The notes under the pieces are model-generated. The model had not been told where the DNA came from. It searched no databases and was given only the letters and a program-made list of their open reading frames with translations. A stretch of DNA of 64,000 nucleotides from CALMBW01 sp963779645 (GTDB taxonomy: Bacteria; Actinomycetota; CADDZG01; WHSQ01), in NCBI GenBank assembly GCA_963779645.1, contig CAVZYX010000005.1, positions 310,001 through 374,000 of the forward strand, read 5' to 3'. This document shows, piece by piece, positions 46,230 through 55,607 of the stretch. The stretch's first letter is position 1; every line of letters starts with the position of its first letter. The position numbers and the translations under genes were made by a program.

Positions 46230-46859
46230 TTAGGGGCGGGGGCGGCTGGCCATGTGGGGCTCTAGTTTGCGTTTGATCCGTTGGAGCGCGTTGTCGATCG
46301 ACTTCACATGGCGGCCGAGCATGTCGGCGATCTGTTGGTACGACTTGCCGTCCATGTAGAGCTGCAGTACCTCGGTTTCGAAATGTGACAAGAGCCTGCC
46401 GACGGAACTCCTGATGTTATCGATCTCCTCGGCTGAGATCACGAGCTCCGCCGGGTCCGTCATGGACTTGGATGCCAGAGCCTCTCCGATCGAACGGTCG
46501 TCATCGTCGGCGTCACCCGCCGGCTTGTTGAGGGAAACGTAGGAGTTGAGGGGTTGATGCTTCTGACGGGTCGCGGTCTTGATCGCGGTGATGATCTGGC
46601 GAGTCATGCAGAGTTCCGCGAAGGCCCTGAAGGCCGTGTTCTTGTCTGCCTGGAAGTCTCGGATGGCCTTGTAAAGGCCGATCATGCCTTCCTGAACGAT
46701 GTCTTCTTTGTCGGCGCCCGCTAAGAAGTACGTGCGAGCTTTCGCTCGAGCGTAATGACGGTAACGGTGAAGGAGCAGCTCGATCGCTTTGTCCTCGCCG
46801 GCCCGGACGCGCTCAACGAGGTCTTCGTCCGAGAGGGCCTCCAGAGCCTCATCCGTCAT
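46230..46859 (-). CDS. sigH: SigH/Spo0H-like RNA polymerase sigma factor
   Basis: 209 residues. N-terminal LSDEDLVERVRAGEDKAIELLLHRYRHYARAKART, region 2 DIVQEGMIGLYKAIRDFQADKNTAFRAFAELCMTRQIITAIKTA, and region 4 ETEVLQLYMDGKSYQQIADMLGRHVKSIDNALQRIKRK. This is the SigH family of Firmicutes and a few deep actinobacteria. In Bacillus sigH lies next to the rlmB homologue, as here. No anti-sigma gene is adjacent. GGGAGAG precedes the ATG. Confidence 0.9.
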   Translation of the reverse strand: MTDEALEALSDEDLVERVRAGEDKAIELLLHRYRHYARAKARTYFLAGADKEDIVQEGMIGLYKAIRDFQADKNTAFRAFAELCMTRQIITAIKTATRQKHQPLNSYVSLNKPAGDADDDDRSIGEALASKSMTDPAELVISAEEIDNIRSSVGRLLSHFETEVLQLYMDGKSYQQIADMLGRHVKSIDNALQRIKRKLEPHMASRPRP

Positions 46860-46907
46860 GCGTCTACTCTCCCGCCGCAGCAGTTCTGGGACGCCATCCG
46901 CCGTCGA

Positions 46908-47655
46908 TCACAGGTTAGCTGAAAGGCGTCTCGCGACCTCAAACATCGCAACTGCTCCGGCAACTGCCACGTTCAAGGAGCCGATGCGTCCGGTGTGAGG
47001 GATCCGGACCAGTTCGTCACAGTGCTCGCGAACATTCTTCGAGATCCCGCGGTCCTCGGCCCCCAAGACCAGCCCAACCGGGGGGGTCATAAGTTCTGAA
47101 GTCCACACGTCTTTGTCGGTCTTCTCATCCAGGCCGAGGATCCAGACGTCTGCCTGCTTCGCCTGTTCGATCGCCTGCGTGAGATTCTTCACTCGCGCGA
47201 CGGGGACGACCTCAGAAGCTCCCGCCGACACACGGCGAACAGCCCCTGTCACCTGGACAGAACGGTGAGCAGGGATAACCACCCCGTGGAAGCCTGCCGA
47301 GTCCGCGCTGCGTAAAAGAGAGCCGAGATTGTGCGGGTCAGTAAGGCCATCGAGAAACAAGCAAAGCTGCCGCTTCGGTGACTAGCAACTCCTCGAGAGG
47401 CGTATAGCGAAAGCGCCCCGCGACGGCAGCGACTCCTTGATGATTAGCGCCGCCGACCATCCGGTCGATCTGCTCCTTCGGCACCATGCGGATCGGCACG
47501 TTCGCTTCTTCCGCCCTCTTGCGGATCTCCCCAAGCACACTGGACGGTGCGAGGTTCTGAGCGATGAACACACGATCGACAGATCGCCCCGTCCTAAGCA
47601 GCTCGAGAACTGGGCGACGTCCATAGAGGACATCTTCGGAAGGCGTTTCCTTCAT
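46908..47655 (-). CDS. rlmB: 23S rRNA 2'-O-methyltransferase RlmB, frameshifted
   Basis: First frame: substrate-binding domain VLYGRRPVLELLRTGRSVDRVFIA and the ribose-binding GGANHQGVAAVAGRF. Second frame: SpoU/TrmH fold FLDGLTDPHNLGSLLRSADSAG, VLGAEDRGIS and IPHTGRIGSLNVAVAGAVAMFE with the knot. Joining needs one base removed (or two added) at about 47355-47360, after EAAALL. Restored length about 249 residues, normal for RlmB. Start ATG 47655 or 47658. Confidence 0.85.
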
Positions 47656-47690
47656 CATGAGACCTTCATCATGAGGCCTTCGTCATGCGG
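47649..47690 (-). repeat. Three 14-bp tandem repeats at the rlmB start
   Basis: ccttcatcatgaga (47649), ccttcatcatgagg (47663), ccttcgtcatgcgg (47677). Each unit on the minus strand carries an ATG and a GAAGG-like ribosome site, so the repeats multiply start signals in three frames between cysS and rlmB. Confidence 0.7.
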
Positions 47691-47693
47691 CCT

Positions 47694-49136
47694 TCAGCCG
47701 CCGATGCGCCAGCGGGGTCCGGCAGGTGTGTCTTCGATCGTCACACCGAACTCGTTCAACCTGTCTCGGATCGTGTCTGCTCGTTCGAAGGCTCGCTCGA
47801 CTCGTGCTTGCTCTCGCATCTCGAGCAAAAGGTCCAGCAGCTTGCCGACAAGTTCATTGTCGGTCGCATCGGACGGGAAGGTGTAGCCAAGAAGACCGGT
47901 TAGCTCCACGAAGGACTGAACGATCTCGATCAGAGCCTTGCGTTGTTCCGCATCGCCTTTCTGAGCCTCGTCCAGCACCCTGTTCCCTTCGCGCACGAGA
48001 TCATGGATCACAGCGTTGGCGCCGGCCGAATTGAAATCATCGTCCATCGATTCGATGAAACGCGTCACATAGCCAGGCGCCGTCGCCAGCGAGCTCTCGT
48101 CACGGATGGCCGGCCATGCATCGGAGGGGAAGTCGTCCTTCAGAAGATGCTTCGATGCTTCGTAGAAGATCCGCCACCGCTCGTAGCCTTGTGCGGCGTC
48201 GTAAAGCGCATCCTCGCTGAAAACGGCTTGGACCCGGTAAGAACCCGAAAGGGCCCAGTACCGAACCTGTTCCCCCCCGTAATGATCGATCGCCTGGTGA
48301 GCAGTAACGAAGTTGCCGAGTGACTTCGACATCTTCTCGGCGTCCATCTGCACCATCCCGGAGTGCATCCAGTGACGCGCGAATGTCTCGCCCTTGTTGA
48401 GACCTTCAGCTTGGGTGAGCTCGTTCTCGTGGTGAGGAAAGATCAGATCGCTTCCTCCGCCGTGAACATCGAAGCCCATACCCAAGTACTTAGTCGACAT
48501 CACCGAGCACTCGATGTGCCATCCAGGTCTGCCTTGTCCCCAAGGTGACTCCCACGAAGGTTCGCCTTCTTTGGCGGCTTTCCATAGTGAGAAATCGAGT
48601 GGATGGCGCTTGGTTGGGTGGGGCTCGACACGCTCACCGGCCCGCAGGTCGTCGATGCTCCGATGACTGAGCTTCCCGTACTCGGGGAAACTGTCGATCG
48701 AGAACCACACATTGCCGTCATCGGTGGCATACGCAGACCCGTTGGTGATCAGCCCCTGGATCGCGTCGATCATGTCTGGGATGTGGTCGGTCGCTTTGAC
48801 GGTGATATCCGGCGGTTCCGTGCCCAGCGCGGCCATGTCCGCCTCAAAAGCATCGGTGTACTTCTTAGTGATGGCCTCCGGTGGCAACTTCTCGAGATTG
48901 GCGCGCTCGATGATCTTGTCATCTACATCGGTGTAATTCTTCGTGTAGGTAACCTCGTTGCCGCGGTATGCGAGGTACCGGCGGATGAAATCGAACCAGA
49001 CGAAGGTTCGCGCGTTCCCGATGTGGATGTAGTTGTAAACGGTTGGGCCGCAGACGTAGATCGTGACCTTGCCTGGCTCACGCGTCTCGAGCGGAACCAG
49101 GCTGCGTTTCATCGAGTCGTATATCTGAACCGGCAT
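47694..49136 (-). CDS. cysS: Cysteinyl-tRNA synthetase
   Basis: 480-residue class I synthetase. HIGH-type motif YIHIGNARTF, zinc-site residues CGPTVYN, GWHIECSVMS and HHENELTQAE, and KMSKSLGNF. Normal length, so it is CysRS and not MshC. It sits nine bases behind ispF. Confidence 0.96.
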   Translation of the reverse strand: MPVQIYDSMKRSLVPLETREPGKVTIYVCGPTVYNYIHIGNARTFVWFDFIRRYLAYRGNEVTYTKNYTDVDDKIIERANLEKLPPEAITKKYTDAFEADMAALGTEPPDITVKATDHIPDMIDAIQGLITNGSAYATDDGNVWFSIDSFPEYGKLSHRSIDDLRAGERVEPHPTKRHPLDFSLWKAAKEGEPSWESPWGQGRPGWHIECSVMSTKYLGMGFDVHGGGSDLIFPHHENELTQAEGLNKGETFARHWMHSGMVQMDAEKMSKSLGNFVTAHQAIDHYGGEQVRYWALSGSYRVQAVFSEDALYDAAQGYERWRIFYEASKHLLKDDFPSDAWPAIRDESSLATAPGYVTRFIESMDDDFNSAGANAVIHDLVREGNRVLDEAQKGDAEQRKALIEIVQSFVELTGLLGYTFPSDATDNELVGKLLDLLLEMREQARVERAFERADTIRDRLNEFGVTIEDTPAGPRWRIGG

Positions 49137-49145
49137 GTCTCTACC

Positions 49146-49613
49146 CTACGAGGTCACGAGAGCCACCGCCGTGGCCGCCATGCCTTCACCACGTCCGGTG
49201 AAACCCGATCCATCAGTAGTGGTTGCCTTTACCGACACCTGGCCGGTCACGATACCTAGAGCCTCAGCGATGTTGTTTTGCATCTGCTCCTTGAAGACTG
49301 AGAGGCGAGGACTTTCTGCGATCACCGTCGCGTCCACGTTGGCGATCTCGAAACCCGCTTCTCGTAGAAGTTCGGCAGTTGCTTTGAGGATGTCGAGGCT
49401 AGACGCATCACGCCACTGGTCGGTGCTCGGAAAACGAGAGCCGAGATCACCCAGACCAGAGGCTCCGAGCAACGCGTCTGCGATCGCATGGCACAAAACA
49501 TCCGCATCGGAATGCCCCGAGAGACCTGCATGCCCCTCGATAGTCACCCCGCCGATCACAAGAAGGCGGGACTCGTCGAAGCGGTGAGCATCGAAGCCTT
49601 GACCTACTCTCAT
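49146..49613 (-). CDS. ispF: 2-C-methyl-D-erythritol 2,4-cyclodiphosphate synthase
   Basis: 155 residues. Metal site DAHRF (D8, H10), GHSDADVLCHAIADALLGA, and the CDP site TTDGSGFTGRGEG. MEP isoprenoid pathway. The start overlaps the ispD stop (ATGA). Confidence 0.95.
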   Translation of the reverse strand: MRVGQGFDAHRFDESRLLVIGGVTIEGHAGLSGHSDADVLCHAIADALLGASGLGDLGSRFPSTDQWRDASSLDILKATAELLREAGFEIANVDATVIAESPRLSVFKEQMQNNIAEALGIVTGQVSVKATTTDGSGFTGRGEGMAATAVALVTS

Positions 49614-50310
49614 CCTCGGAAGCCTCCACGAAGGATCGCTTCAGCTAGAGCGAAGTCTTCTGGATAGGTGAGCTTGATGTTCGAGCGCGTGCCTTGAATA
49701 ACGCAGACGGTGCCACCGTAGTTCTCTAACAGGGCGGCATCGTCGGTAGCGATGAAACCCTCGGCAGCAGCCTTCTGGTGCGCGGCCCTCAGCACCTCGC
49801 TGCGGAAGGCCTGGGGGGTTTGGGCTCGCCACAGACTCGCTCGATCGACCGTCTCCACGATCTGATCCCCATCGACTCTCTTGAGTGTTTCGTCGGCGGG
49901 CATCGCTGCGATCGCTCCGTCATGATCGGTCAAAGCGTCCACGACTTTGATGATCAACTCCGCTGTTGCGAACGGCCGGGCACCATCGTGCACGACAACC
50001 GTGTCGGAATGGATCTCATCCAGGCCACGCGCAACGGAATCCTGTCTGGTCTCTCCCCCACCGCGAATACCAGATCGTTCCGGGAACCAAAGAGTGTCTT
50101 CGCCTCATCCATGAACCGTTCGGGAACCACGACAACGATCGGAGCGCACCCGGCGAGGGCCAGTACATCGAGAGACCACTCGAGCAGAGGACGTCCGCCG
50201 AGAGGCCGGAATTGCTTCGGCTGTTCGTCCGCGAAAGTAGCCCTCTCACCGCGGCCGCCAGCGGCGATGATTGCGGATGTTGGAGAAGAAAGTTGGGACG
50301 TGGTCGCTAT
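49610..50310 (-). CDS. ispD: 2-C-methyl-D-erythritol 4-phosphate cytidylyltransferase, frameshifted
   Basis: First frame: AIIAAGGRGERATFADEQPK, FRPLGGRPLLEWSLDVL and ERFMDEAK. Second frame, after one G is restored to the G5 run at 50055-50059: GGETRQDSVARGLDEI, VVVHDGARPF, AMPADETLKRV and TPQAFR. Restored length about 233. The start is unresolved: no ATG, GTG or TTG lies in frame before the conserved region. An ATA at 50310 overlapping the carD stop sits seven bases after GAGG and may be a miscalled ATG. Confidence 0.82.
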
Positions 50311-50792
50311 CCGAGAACCTCGTCGAGCATGCGCTCGGCCTCGGCCTCGTCGCAGTTCTTAGAGAAGGTGAGCTCGGACACCAGGATCTGGCGCGCCTTG
50401 GTAAGCATGCGCTTCTCGCCCGCCGCTAGGCCCTTCTCCTTGTCGCGCTGATGAAGCGAACGCACCACATCGGCCACCTGGTAGATGTCCCCCGACTTGA
50501 GCTTCTCGACGTTTGCCTTGAAGCGACGGGACCAGTTGGTGGTGTTGGTGGTCGGCTCATTCTTCTTGAGGACCTTCATGACCTTGGGAAGTTCCTTCTC
50601 GGGTGTCACTTCACGAAGGCCAACCTCGTCCGTGGAATCGGTTGGAACCATGAGCGTCAGTTCACCGTAGGCGAGCTTCAAGATGTAGTAATCGCGCTCT
50701 TCACCGAAGAGCTCACGCTTCTCGATCGCTTCGATGGTGGCAGCACCATGATGCGGGTAAACAACCTTGTCACCGATGCGGAATGAACCCAC
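50307..50792 (-). CDS. carD: CarD family transcriptional regulator
   Basis: 161 residues. N-terminal RNA-polymerase-interacting Tudor-like domain (FRIGDKVVYPHHGAATIEAIEK, YYILKLAYGELTLMVP) and a C-terminal helical DNA-binding domain including NWSRRFKANVEKLKSGD and the Trp-containing wedge. CarD stabilises open complexes, for example at rRNA promoters. GTG start nine bases after AGGAGG. Confidence 0.95.
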   Translation of the reverse strand: MGSFRIGDKVVYPHHGAATIEAIEKRELFGEERDYYILKLAYGELTLMVPTDSTDEVGLREVTPEKELPKVMKVLKKNEPTTNTTNWSRRFKANVEKLKSGDIYQVADVVRSLHQRDKEKGLAAGEKRMLTKARQILVSELTFSKNCDEAEAERMLDEVLG

Positions 50793-50871
50793 GCGGACGT
50801 ACCTCCTACTTCAGTTCAGATGCGGCGCAGAAGTGCGCTCGACAATCGGCCCCACAGACGGACGTAGACCA

Positions 50872-50880
50872 AGGATAACA
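50872..50880 (-). promoter_or_regulatory. Extended -10 promoter of carD
   Basis: Minus strand TGTTATCCT: a TGn extension followed by TATCCT, about 75 bases before the carD GTG. No strong -35, as expected for an extended -10. Confidence 0.45.
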
Positions 50881-50918
50881 TGCCGGGCTTTTGTAACCCC
50901 CCTCGCGACGGCGCGGAT

Positions 50919-52250
50919 CTACGCGCCGAGAAGTCGGTGAGCTGCTTCCGCGACGCTAGACACGGGCACGACTTTCATCGAACCGCGGCCCCCTTCGACG
51001 CCACGCGGAACGATCGCCGTTGTGAATCCCAGCCTGGACGCTTCCGCGAGTCTCCGCTCGGCTCCCGGAACCCTCCGCACTTCCCCACCCAACCCGACCT
51101 CGCCGAAAGCAACGGCTTCTTGCGGTAGTTCCCGACCTTGGCGAGCCGACAACACGGCGAGGGCGAGGGGAAGGTCCACCGCCGGTTCGTCGACAGCTAG
51201 TCCGCCAGCAGTGGTTACGAAGACATCCTCATTGGAAAGCTTCGTGTTCGCCCGCTTCTCGAGGACGGCGATCATCAACGCCAACCGGCGAGCGTCCACC
51301 CCGTCGTGAACCCGTCGAGGAAACTTCGCATCGTTGGTCGACGTGAGCGCTTGGATCTCGACCAGCATGGGCCGCGTGCCTTCGAGCCCGGGGAAGACGA
51401 TCGAGCCGAAGATCCCTGCACAGCGATCTGCGAGCAGTAGCGCCGAGGGGTCCTCGACCGTCTCGAGTCCGCGCTGACACATCGTGAAAACACCCGTTTC
51501 CTCGCAGGAGCCGAACCGGTTCTTCGAGCCCCGCAACAAGCGCATCGCCCCGCTGCGTTCGCCATCAAGGTGCAGAACCACATCGACCACGTGCTCGAGT
51601 GTCTTAGGTCCGGCGACGCTGCCCTCCTTAGTGACGTGACCGACGAGGATCACCGCCGTTCCCGTGGCCTTGGCGTAACGAACGAGACTCGCCGTGCACC
51701 CGCGAACCTGTGTCACGGATCCGGGGACCTGTTCCAGCTCTGGGTCCTCGAGCGTTTGAACGGAATCGATCACCAATAGCCCGGGGCGCTCCGTTTCCAG
51801 TGCAGCAAGGATCCCATGGAGGTCCGTTCCCGCAGCCGCTAGGAAACGATCCGTATCGATCTGCAACCGTGACGCTCTTAGAGCGACCTGCTCCAAACTT
51901 TCCTCGCCGGTAACGAGGAGGGCAGAGCTCCCATTGGATGCGAAACCGGAGATCAGCTGGAGAACGAGGGTTGACTTTCCGATCCCCGGTTCACCGGCGA
52001 GAAGGACTACTCCGCCCGGGACGAGACCCCCACCGAGCACGCGATCCACCTCGGAGATGCCGGTCGAGATACGTGAAGGGCCGGCGCCAACCACCGAAAG
52101 GGGCCGAGGCTGCAGAACCGCGGCAGCCGCCGCAGATCCCGACTCGAAAGCTGTGTTCCAGCCCCCGCAATCCGGGCACTTCCCGAACCACCGTGGTGAT
52201 GAGTGCCCACAACCAGAGCAAACGTGAACTTCTTTGAGCGCTTTTGACAT
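50919..52250 (-). CDS. radA: DNA repair protein RadA
   Basis: 443 residues from ATG 52250. Zinc finger C11, C14, C25, C28 (CSGCG, CPDCGGW), Walker A AGEPGIGKSTL, the RadA signature KNRFGSCEETGVF, and the Lon-like C-terminal domain (DLPLALAVLSARQGRELP). Helicase that processes recombination branches. The longer in-frame start into the divergent gene's upstream region is rejected. Confidence 0.95.
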   Translation of the reverse strand: MSKALKEVHVCSGCGHSSPRWFGKCPDCGGWNTAFESGSAAAAAVLQPRPLSVVGAGPSRISTGISEVDRVLGGGLVPGGVVLLAGEPGIGKSTLVLQLISGFASNGSSALLVTGEESLEQVALRASRLQIDTDRFLAAAGTDLHGILAALETERPGLLVIDSVQTLEDPELEQVPGSVTQVRGCTASLVRYAKATGTAVILVGHVTKEGSVAGPKTLEHVVDVVLHLDGERSGAMRLLRGSKNRFGSCEETGVFTMCQRGLETVEDPSALLLADRCAGIFGSIVFPGLEGTRPMLVEIQALTSTNDAKFPRRVHDGVDARRLALMIAVLEKRANTKLSNEDVFVTTAGGLAVDEPAVDLPLALAVLSARQGRELPQEAVAFGEVGLGGEVRRVPGAERRLAEASRLGFTTAIVPRGVEGGRGSMKVVPVSSVAEAAHRLLGA

Positions 52251-52364
52251 GCCAATGACGCTAACGACGGCCTGCGACAGTTTGTGCGGATGCACAAAGG
52301 GCCTCGACGCAGCAGCGGTGAACGTGACCCAGAACAGTTGGGGTCTATCTGGGGGGTCTTAAAG

Positions 52365-54470
52365 ATGCGTCGTCGTTCCATATTGCTTAGCGTGCTCGCT
52401 CTGCTCGCCATCCAAGCCGTTCCTGCCCACGCGGTTGGCGAGGTCTACCAGCGTCCCGGCCTGAACGAGTTGATCTCCGTATCGACCGATGGGGTCCAGG
52501 CTGATTCCAGTTCCTACTTCGCGGGGATGACCCCCGATGCCCGACTCGTCGTGTTCTCTTCCTCTTCTCCTGAGCTCGTGAACACGGATACGAACGAGCA
52601 TGACGACATCTTCCTCAGGGATCGGATCGCCGGGACGACGACACTTGTCTCTGTCGCGGCCGACGGAGGCTCGGCCAACGGGATGTCCATGCAGCCGGCG
52701 ATCAGCGCCAACGGTCGCTACGTCGTGTTCCTCAGCTATGCGACAGATCTGGTGGGTGAAAACAACGAAGACTGGCGATTCGCCCGCGTCTACGTTCGCG
52801 ACCTGGCCACGGGAACCACCGAGCGGATCCTTAACGCCGCGACTGGAGGATCTTCAACGGGCGGTGCTCTTCAGCCATCGATCAGCGGAGATGGCCGGTA
52901 CGTAACCTTCCACTCCCAGGCAACGGACCTCGTTGCCGGCGATACGAACGGCAAGGCAGATGTGTTCGTAGTAGATCGGGATACCGATACCACTCGACTC
53001 GTTTCCGTAGGAACCGGTGGAGTTCCGGCAGACGGTAGCTCGACCGCACCTGAGATCAGCGATGACGGCACCACGATCCTCTTCACGAGCGTTGCTACAA
53101 ATCTCGTCGAGGGTGACAACAACGGAGTTGGAGACGTCTACGCCGCCCACCTGGGACAGAACACGATCGAGATGGTCTCGATCTCCCCGAGTGGAGCTCC
53201 CGGTAACGGAAGCTCGACGACATTAGGGGCTTCGATAACACCGAGTGGGCGATTCGTAGCCTTCCAGAGCGATGCTTCCAACCTCATCCCCAATGACACG
53301 AACAGCGACCACGATGTTTTCCTGCGCGATCGAGAGACGGGAAGGACGGAGCGCGTAAACGTCAACTCGGACGGGATCGAGATCGCAAAGTCCAACTCAC
53401 CATCGATATCCGATGACGGTCGCTACGTCGCCTTCTTCTCGATAGCCCCCGGAGAGGACCCGAGCAGCTTCACCTACGGCTCGGACATCTGGTTGCACGA
53501 CCGTGTGACACGAGCGACAGAGTTGGTCTCGGCAACTCCATTCGGTGATCCGAACGAGGATCAGAACGAAAACCCCATCGTGTCGGGCGACGGGAGCTAC
53601 GTTGTCTTCCAGACCGATGGCGGAGAGTTCGTTCCGAGCGACTCGAACGGCGTGATGGATATCGTCGGTCGCTACCGGGGGGCCGCGTTGGAGATCCTTA
53701 AAGCCGGCCTTCGCAAGCGATCGGCCGGCATCTTCGAGGGCGACGTCACGATGAGCGGAGCAGTTCTGTCGAGCGCTGAAGATCTCGCAGGCGACTCCCT
53801 TGGGACTCCTGCGACCGACATCACGGACGCTTCGGTCGTCTACCGACCGGAGCAGGGCGATCTCCTATTCCGGATCGGCGTCGACAGGATGACTCACGTG
53901 GCTCCGGCCACGGGTCCGACCGCGCAGGTTGTCCGTGGCATCCCCGGCCTTGCGGTTCTCCCGGGAGTGGTTCACGGTTTCAGGTTCAGCTTTGAGGGCC
54001 AGCCCTACCAGATCAGGTTCAGCTCGGTCTCCGCGGACGCCGGACCCGATCTCCCGAAAGCTGCTCTCTACTACTGCACCACCGCGTGCCAGAAGGTTGC
54101 GTCGTTCACAGCCGGATACGGCAGCGTGGGGCACGAGATGGAAGTGTCGATCGGAACCGGGTTCTTCGGTCTCGAGCCCGGTGAAGGCTTCACAGGCATC
54201 AGCGCCTTCGCCTCGGCCGGGGAAGCGATGGCGGGAGTGGGTGAAGCCTTCGATTCGGTATCGCTTCCCGATGCCGTCACACCGGAGATCTTTGTCGAGC
54301 TTGGGATCGAAGGGTCCGGAGACAGCGCGTCGAGTTCCGCGAAAGCAACCTTCAATCTTGGCCGGTTCAACGGTTCCTTCAGCGAGGTTCCCGCCTCCGG
54401 AACCGAGATCTGGGCGCGACCCTGCATGGGAACCGTTTGTGGGGAGCTGATCAGCTTCCTCGTGCCCTAG
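52365..54470 (+). CDS. Secreted TolB-like WD40/PD40 beta-propeller protein
   Basis: 701 residues from ATG 52365, eight bases after GGGGGG. Signal peptide RRRSILLSVLALLAIQAVPA ending AHA. Six or more PD40 blades with the repeated pattern S-x-DGRYVVFxSxATDLV...DTNxxxDVFVxDR. The last ~260 residues are a different, beta-rich domain. Probably an extracellular binding protein; no enzyme motif. Divergent from radA. Confidence 0.85.
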   Translation: MRRRSILLSVLALLAIQAVPAHAVGEVYQRPGLNELISVSTDGVQADSSSYFAGMTPDARLVVFSSSSPELVNTDTNEHDDIFLRDRIAGTTTLVSVAADGGSANGMSMQPAISANGRYVVFLSYATDLVGENNEDWRFARVYVRDLATGTTERILNAATGGSSTGGALQPSISGDGRYVTFHSQATDLVAGDTNGKADVFVVDRDTDTTRLVSVGTGGVPADGSSTAPEISDDGTTILFTSVATNLVEGDNNGVGDVYAAHLGQNTIEMVSISPSGAPGNGSSTTLGASITPSGRFVAFQSDASNLIPNDTNSDHDVFLRDRETGRTERVNVNSDGIEIAKSNSPSISDDGRYVAFFSIAPGEDPSSFTYGSDIWLHDRVTRATELVSATPFGDPNEDQNENPIVSGDGSYVVFQTDGGEFVPSDSNGVMDIVGRYRGAALEILKAGLRKRSAGIFEGDVTMSGAVLSSAEDLAGDSLGTPATDITDASVVYRPEQGDLLFRIGVDRMTHVAPATGPTAQVVRGIPGLAVLPGVVHGFRFSFEGQPYQIRFSSVSADAGPDLPKAALYYCTTACQKVASFTAGYGSVGHEMEVSIGTGFFGLEPGEGFTGISAFASAGEAMAGVGEAFDSVSLPDAVTPEIFVELGIEGSGDSASSSAKATFNLGRFNGSFSEVPASGTEIWARPCMGTVCGELISFLVP

Positions 54471-54472
54471 AA

Positions 54473-55003
54473 CTAGAGGTGGTGGAACCTGCTTCCCGAA
54501 TCGGGGGCGCGGTCGATGGTGCCATTCAGAACACTTTCGGCTCTCCACTCGATGCGGTCGGCCAGCCCCACCATCGCCGAACGATCCGCCCATAGACGAA
54601 CGCTGCGAGGGCCGGTTTTCTTGGCCGCGCCGATCACGCTCTGACCGAAGTCACATGTCCTTCGGCAGGGTGTGACGGTGACGACGGGGCCGGCGCTCCC
54701 GCCCGTTAGTTGAACCAGGTAGTCGCCTTCCCCAGTATCGATATCGATCTGGATGTAGTCCTCAGCGCGCAGGTCGGCGGGTGACCACCTCCCATACGTC
54801 TTGATGTCGATGATGAAACGGTTCTTGGTGTGTTTCATCGCGACCGAACGCAAGTCGAGACCGCCATTGCCCTCCTTGGGGTCATCGATCTTTTGGGTAT
54901 GCGCGACCGTGGACATCAACACCCCGACCACGATCACGAAGCCGAAGATGATAAGGATGCCCGTCAGGCCGTACATCATTCCGCGCCCGTTGGTTGCACT
55001 CAT
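54473..55003 (-). CDS. Membrane-anchored protein of unknown function
   Basis: 176 residues. Short N-terminus, one membrane helix (LTGILIIFGFVIVVGVLMS), then a soluble domain with two cysteines (TPCRRTCDFGQ). No family recognised. GAGGA before the ATG supports the start. Convergent with the PD40 gene, two bases between stops, with no room for a terminator. Confidence 0.7.
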   Translation of the reverse strand: MSATNGRGMMYGLTGILIIFGFVIVVGVLMSTVAHTQKIDDPKEGNGGLDLRSVAMKHTKNRFIIDIKTYGRWSPADLRAEDYIQIDIDTGEGDYLVQLTGGSAGPVVTVTPCRRTCDFGQSVIGAAKKTGPRSVRLWADRSAMVGLADRIEWRAESVLNGTIDRAPDSGSRFHHL

Positions 55004-55097
55004 CTTTTCCTCGGAGCTAACGCTAAGAGTCAGATGGTCCCAAGTCGATGGGGATGGGTGTTATCGGCGTGATGTCCGAATTGGATGAAAGAGTCTG

Positions 55098-55466
55098 CTA
55101 CTTCTCTGCCAAGGGAGTACTGGCTTTTTCATTGATGGCCTCTTGGTACAAAGCGGAAACCGCTTGCCTGCTGATCCCAAGGAGCTTTGCCGTTTCGGTG
55201 AGGGTCATGCCTTCTTCCTCGACGATCACCCTCATGTAATGCGCTCGCGCTCTTCTTATCCGGGCCTGCGCGGTATGGATCGCGTCCTCGAGCCGGTGTC
55301 GGTCGCGAGCGCCCATGTCCTCGATGATGATCCTGGCGGTGTCACCGTTCCTGATCCGCTCGTTGGTCCCTCGAAAGATGTCTCGGGCGTGGCGGGACTC
55401 GGCGGTCAATGAGTCGAGCGCCTCGTCCATATCTTTGATGACCTGCCAGTAGAGCGCATCGGGCAT
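55098..55466 (-). CDS. Helix-turn-helix protein
   Basis: 122 residues from ATG 55466, seven bases after AGGAGG. A long charged coiled-coil-like region (ARDRHRLEDAIHTAQARIRRARAHYMRVIVEEEG) is followed by a C-terminal HTH (MTLTETAKLLGISRQAVSALYQEAI). Probable small DNA-binding regulator; target unknown. The upstream in-frame reading has no ribosome site. Immediately downstream of the clpC terminator. Confidence 0.75.
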   Translation of the reverse strand: MPDALYWQVIKDMDEALDSLTAESRHARDIFRGTNERIRNGDTARIIIEDMGARDRHRLEDAIHTAQARIRRARAHYMRVIVEEEGMTLTETAKLLGISRQAVSALYQEAINEKASTPLAEK

Positions 55467-55547
55467 GTAGCGACCTCCTTGTACTGATGATAGTTGCGCG
55501 CCCCGCGTAGTCATCACACGAAAGGCGGACATTTCGAAAGCCGACGC

Positions 55548-55578
55548 GAAGAAGCCCGCTCACTGAGCGGGCCTCTTG
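55548..55578 (-). terminator. Hairpin after clpC
   Basis: GCCCGCT/AGCGGGC (55554-55560 and 55566-55572), 5-base loop, followed on the minus strand by TTCTTCG. The weak U-run lowers confidence. 36 bases past the clpC stop. Confidence 0.6.
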
Positions 55579-55607
55579 CCTTTGCCTCTGTCGCCAGAGG
55601 ACGTTTC

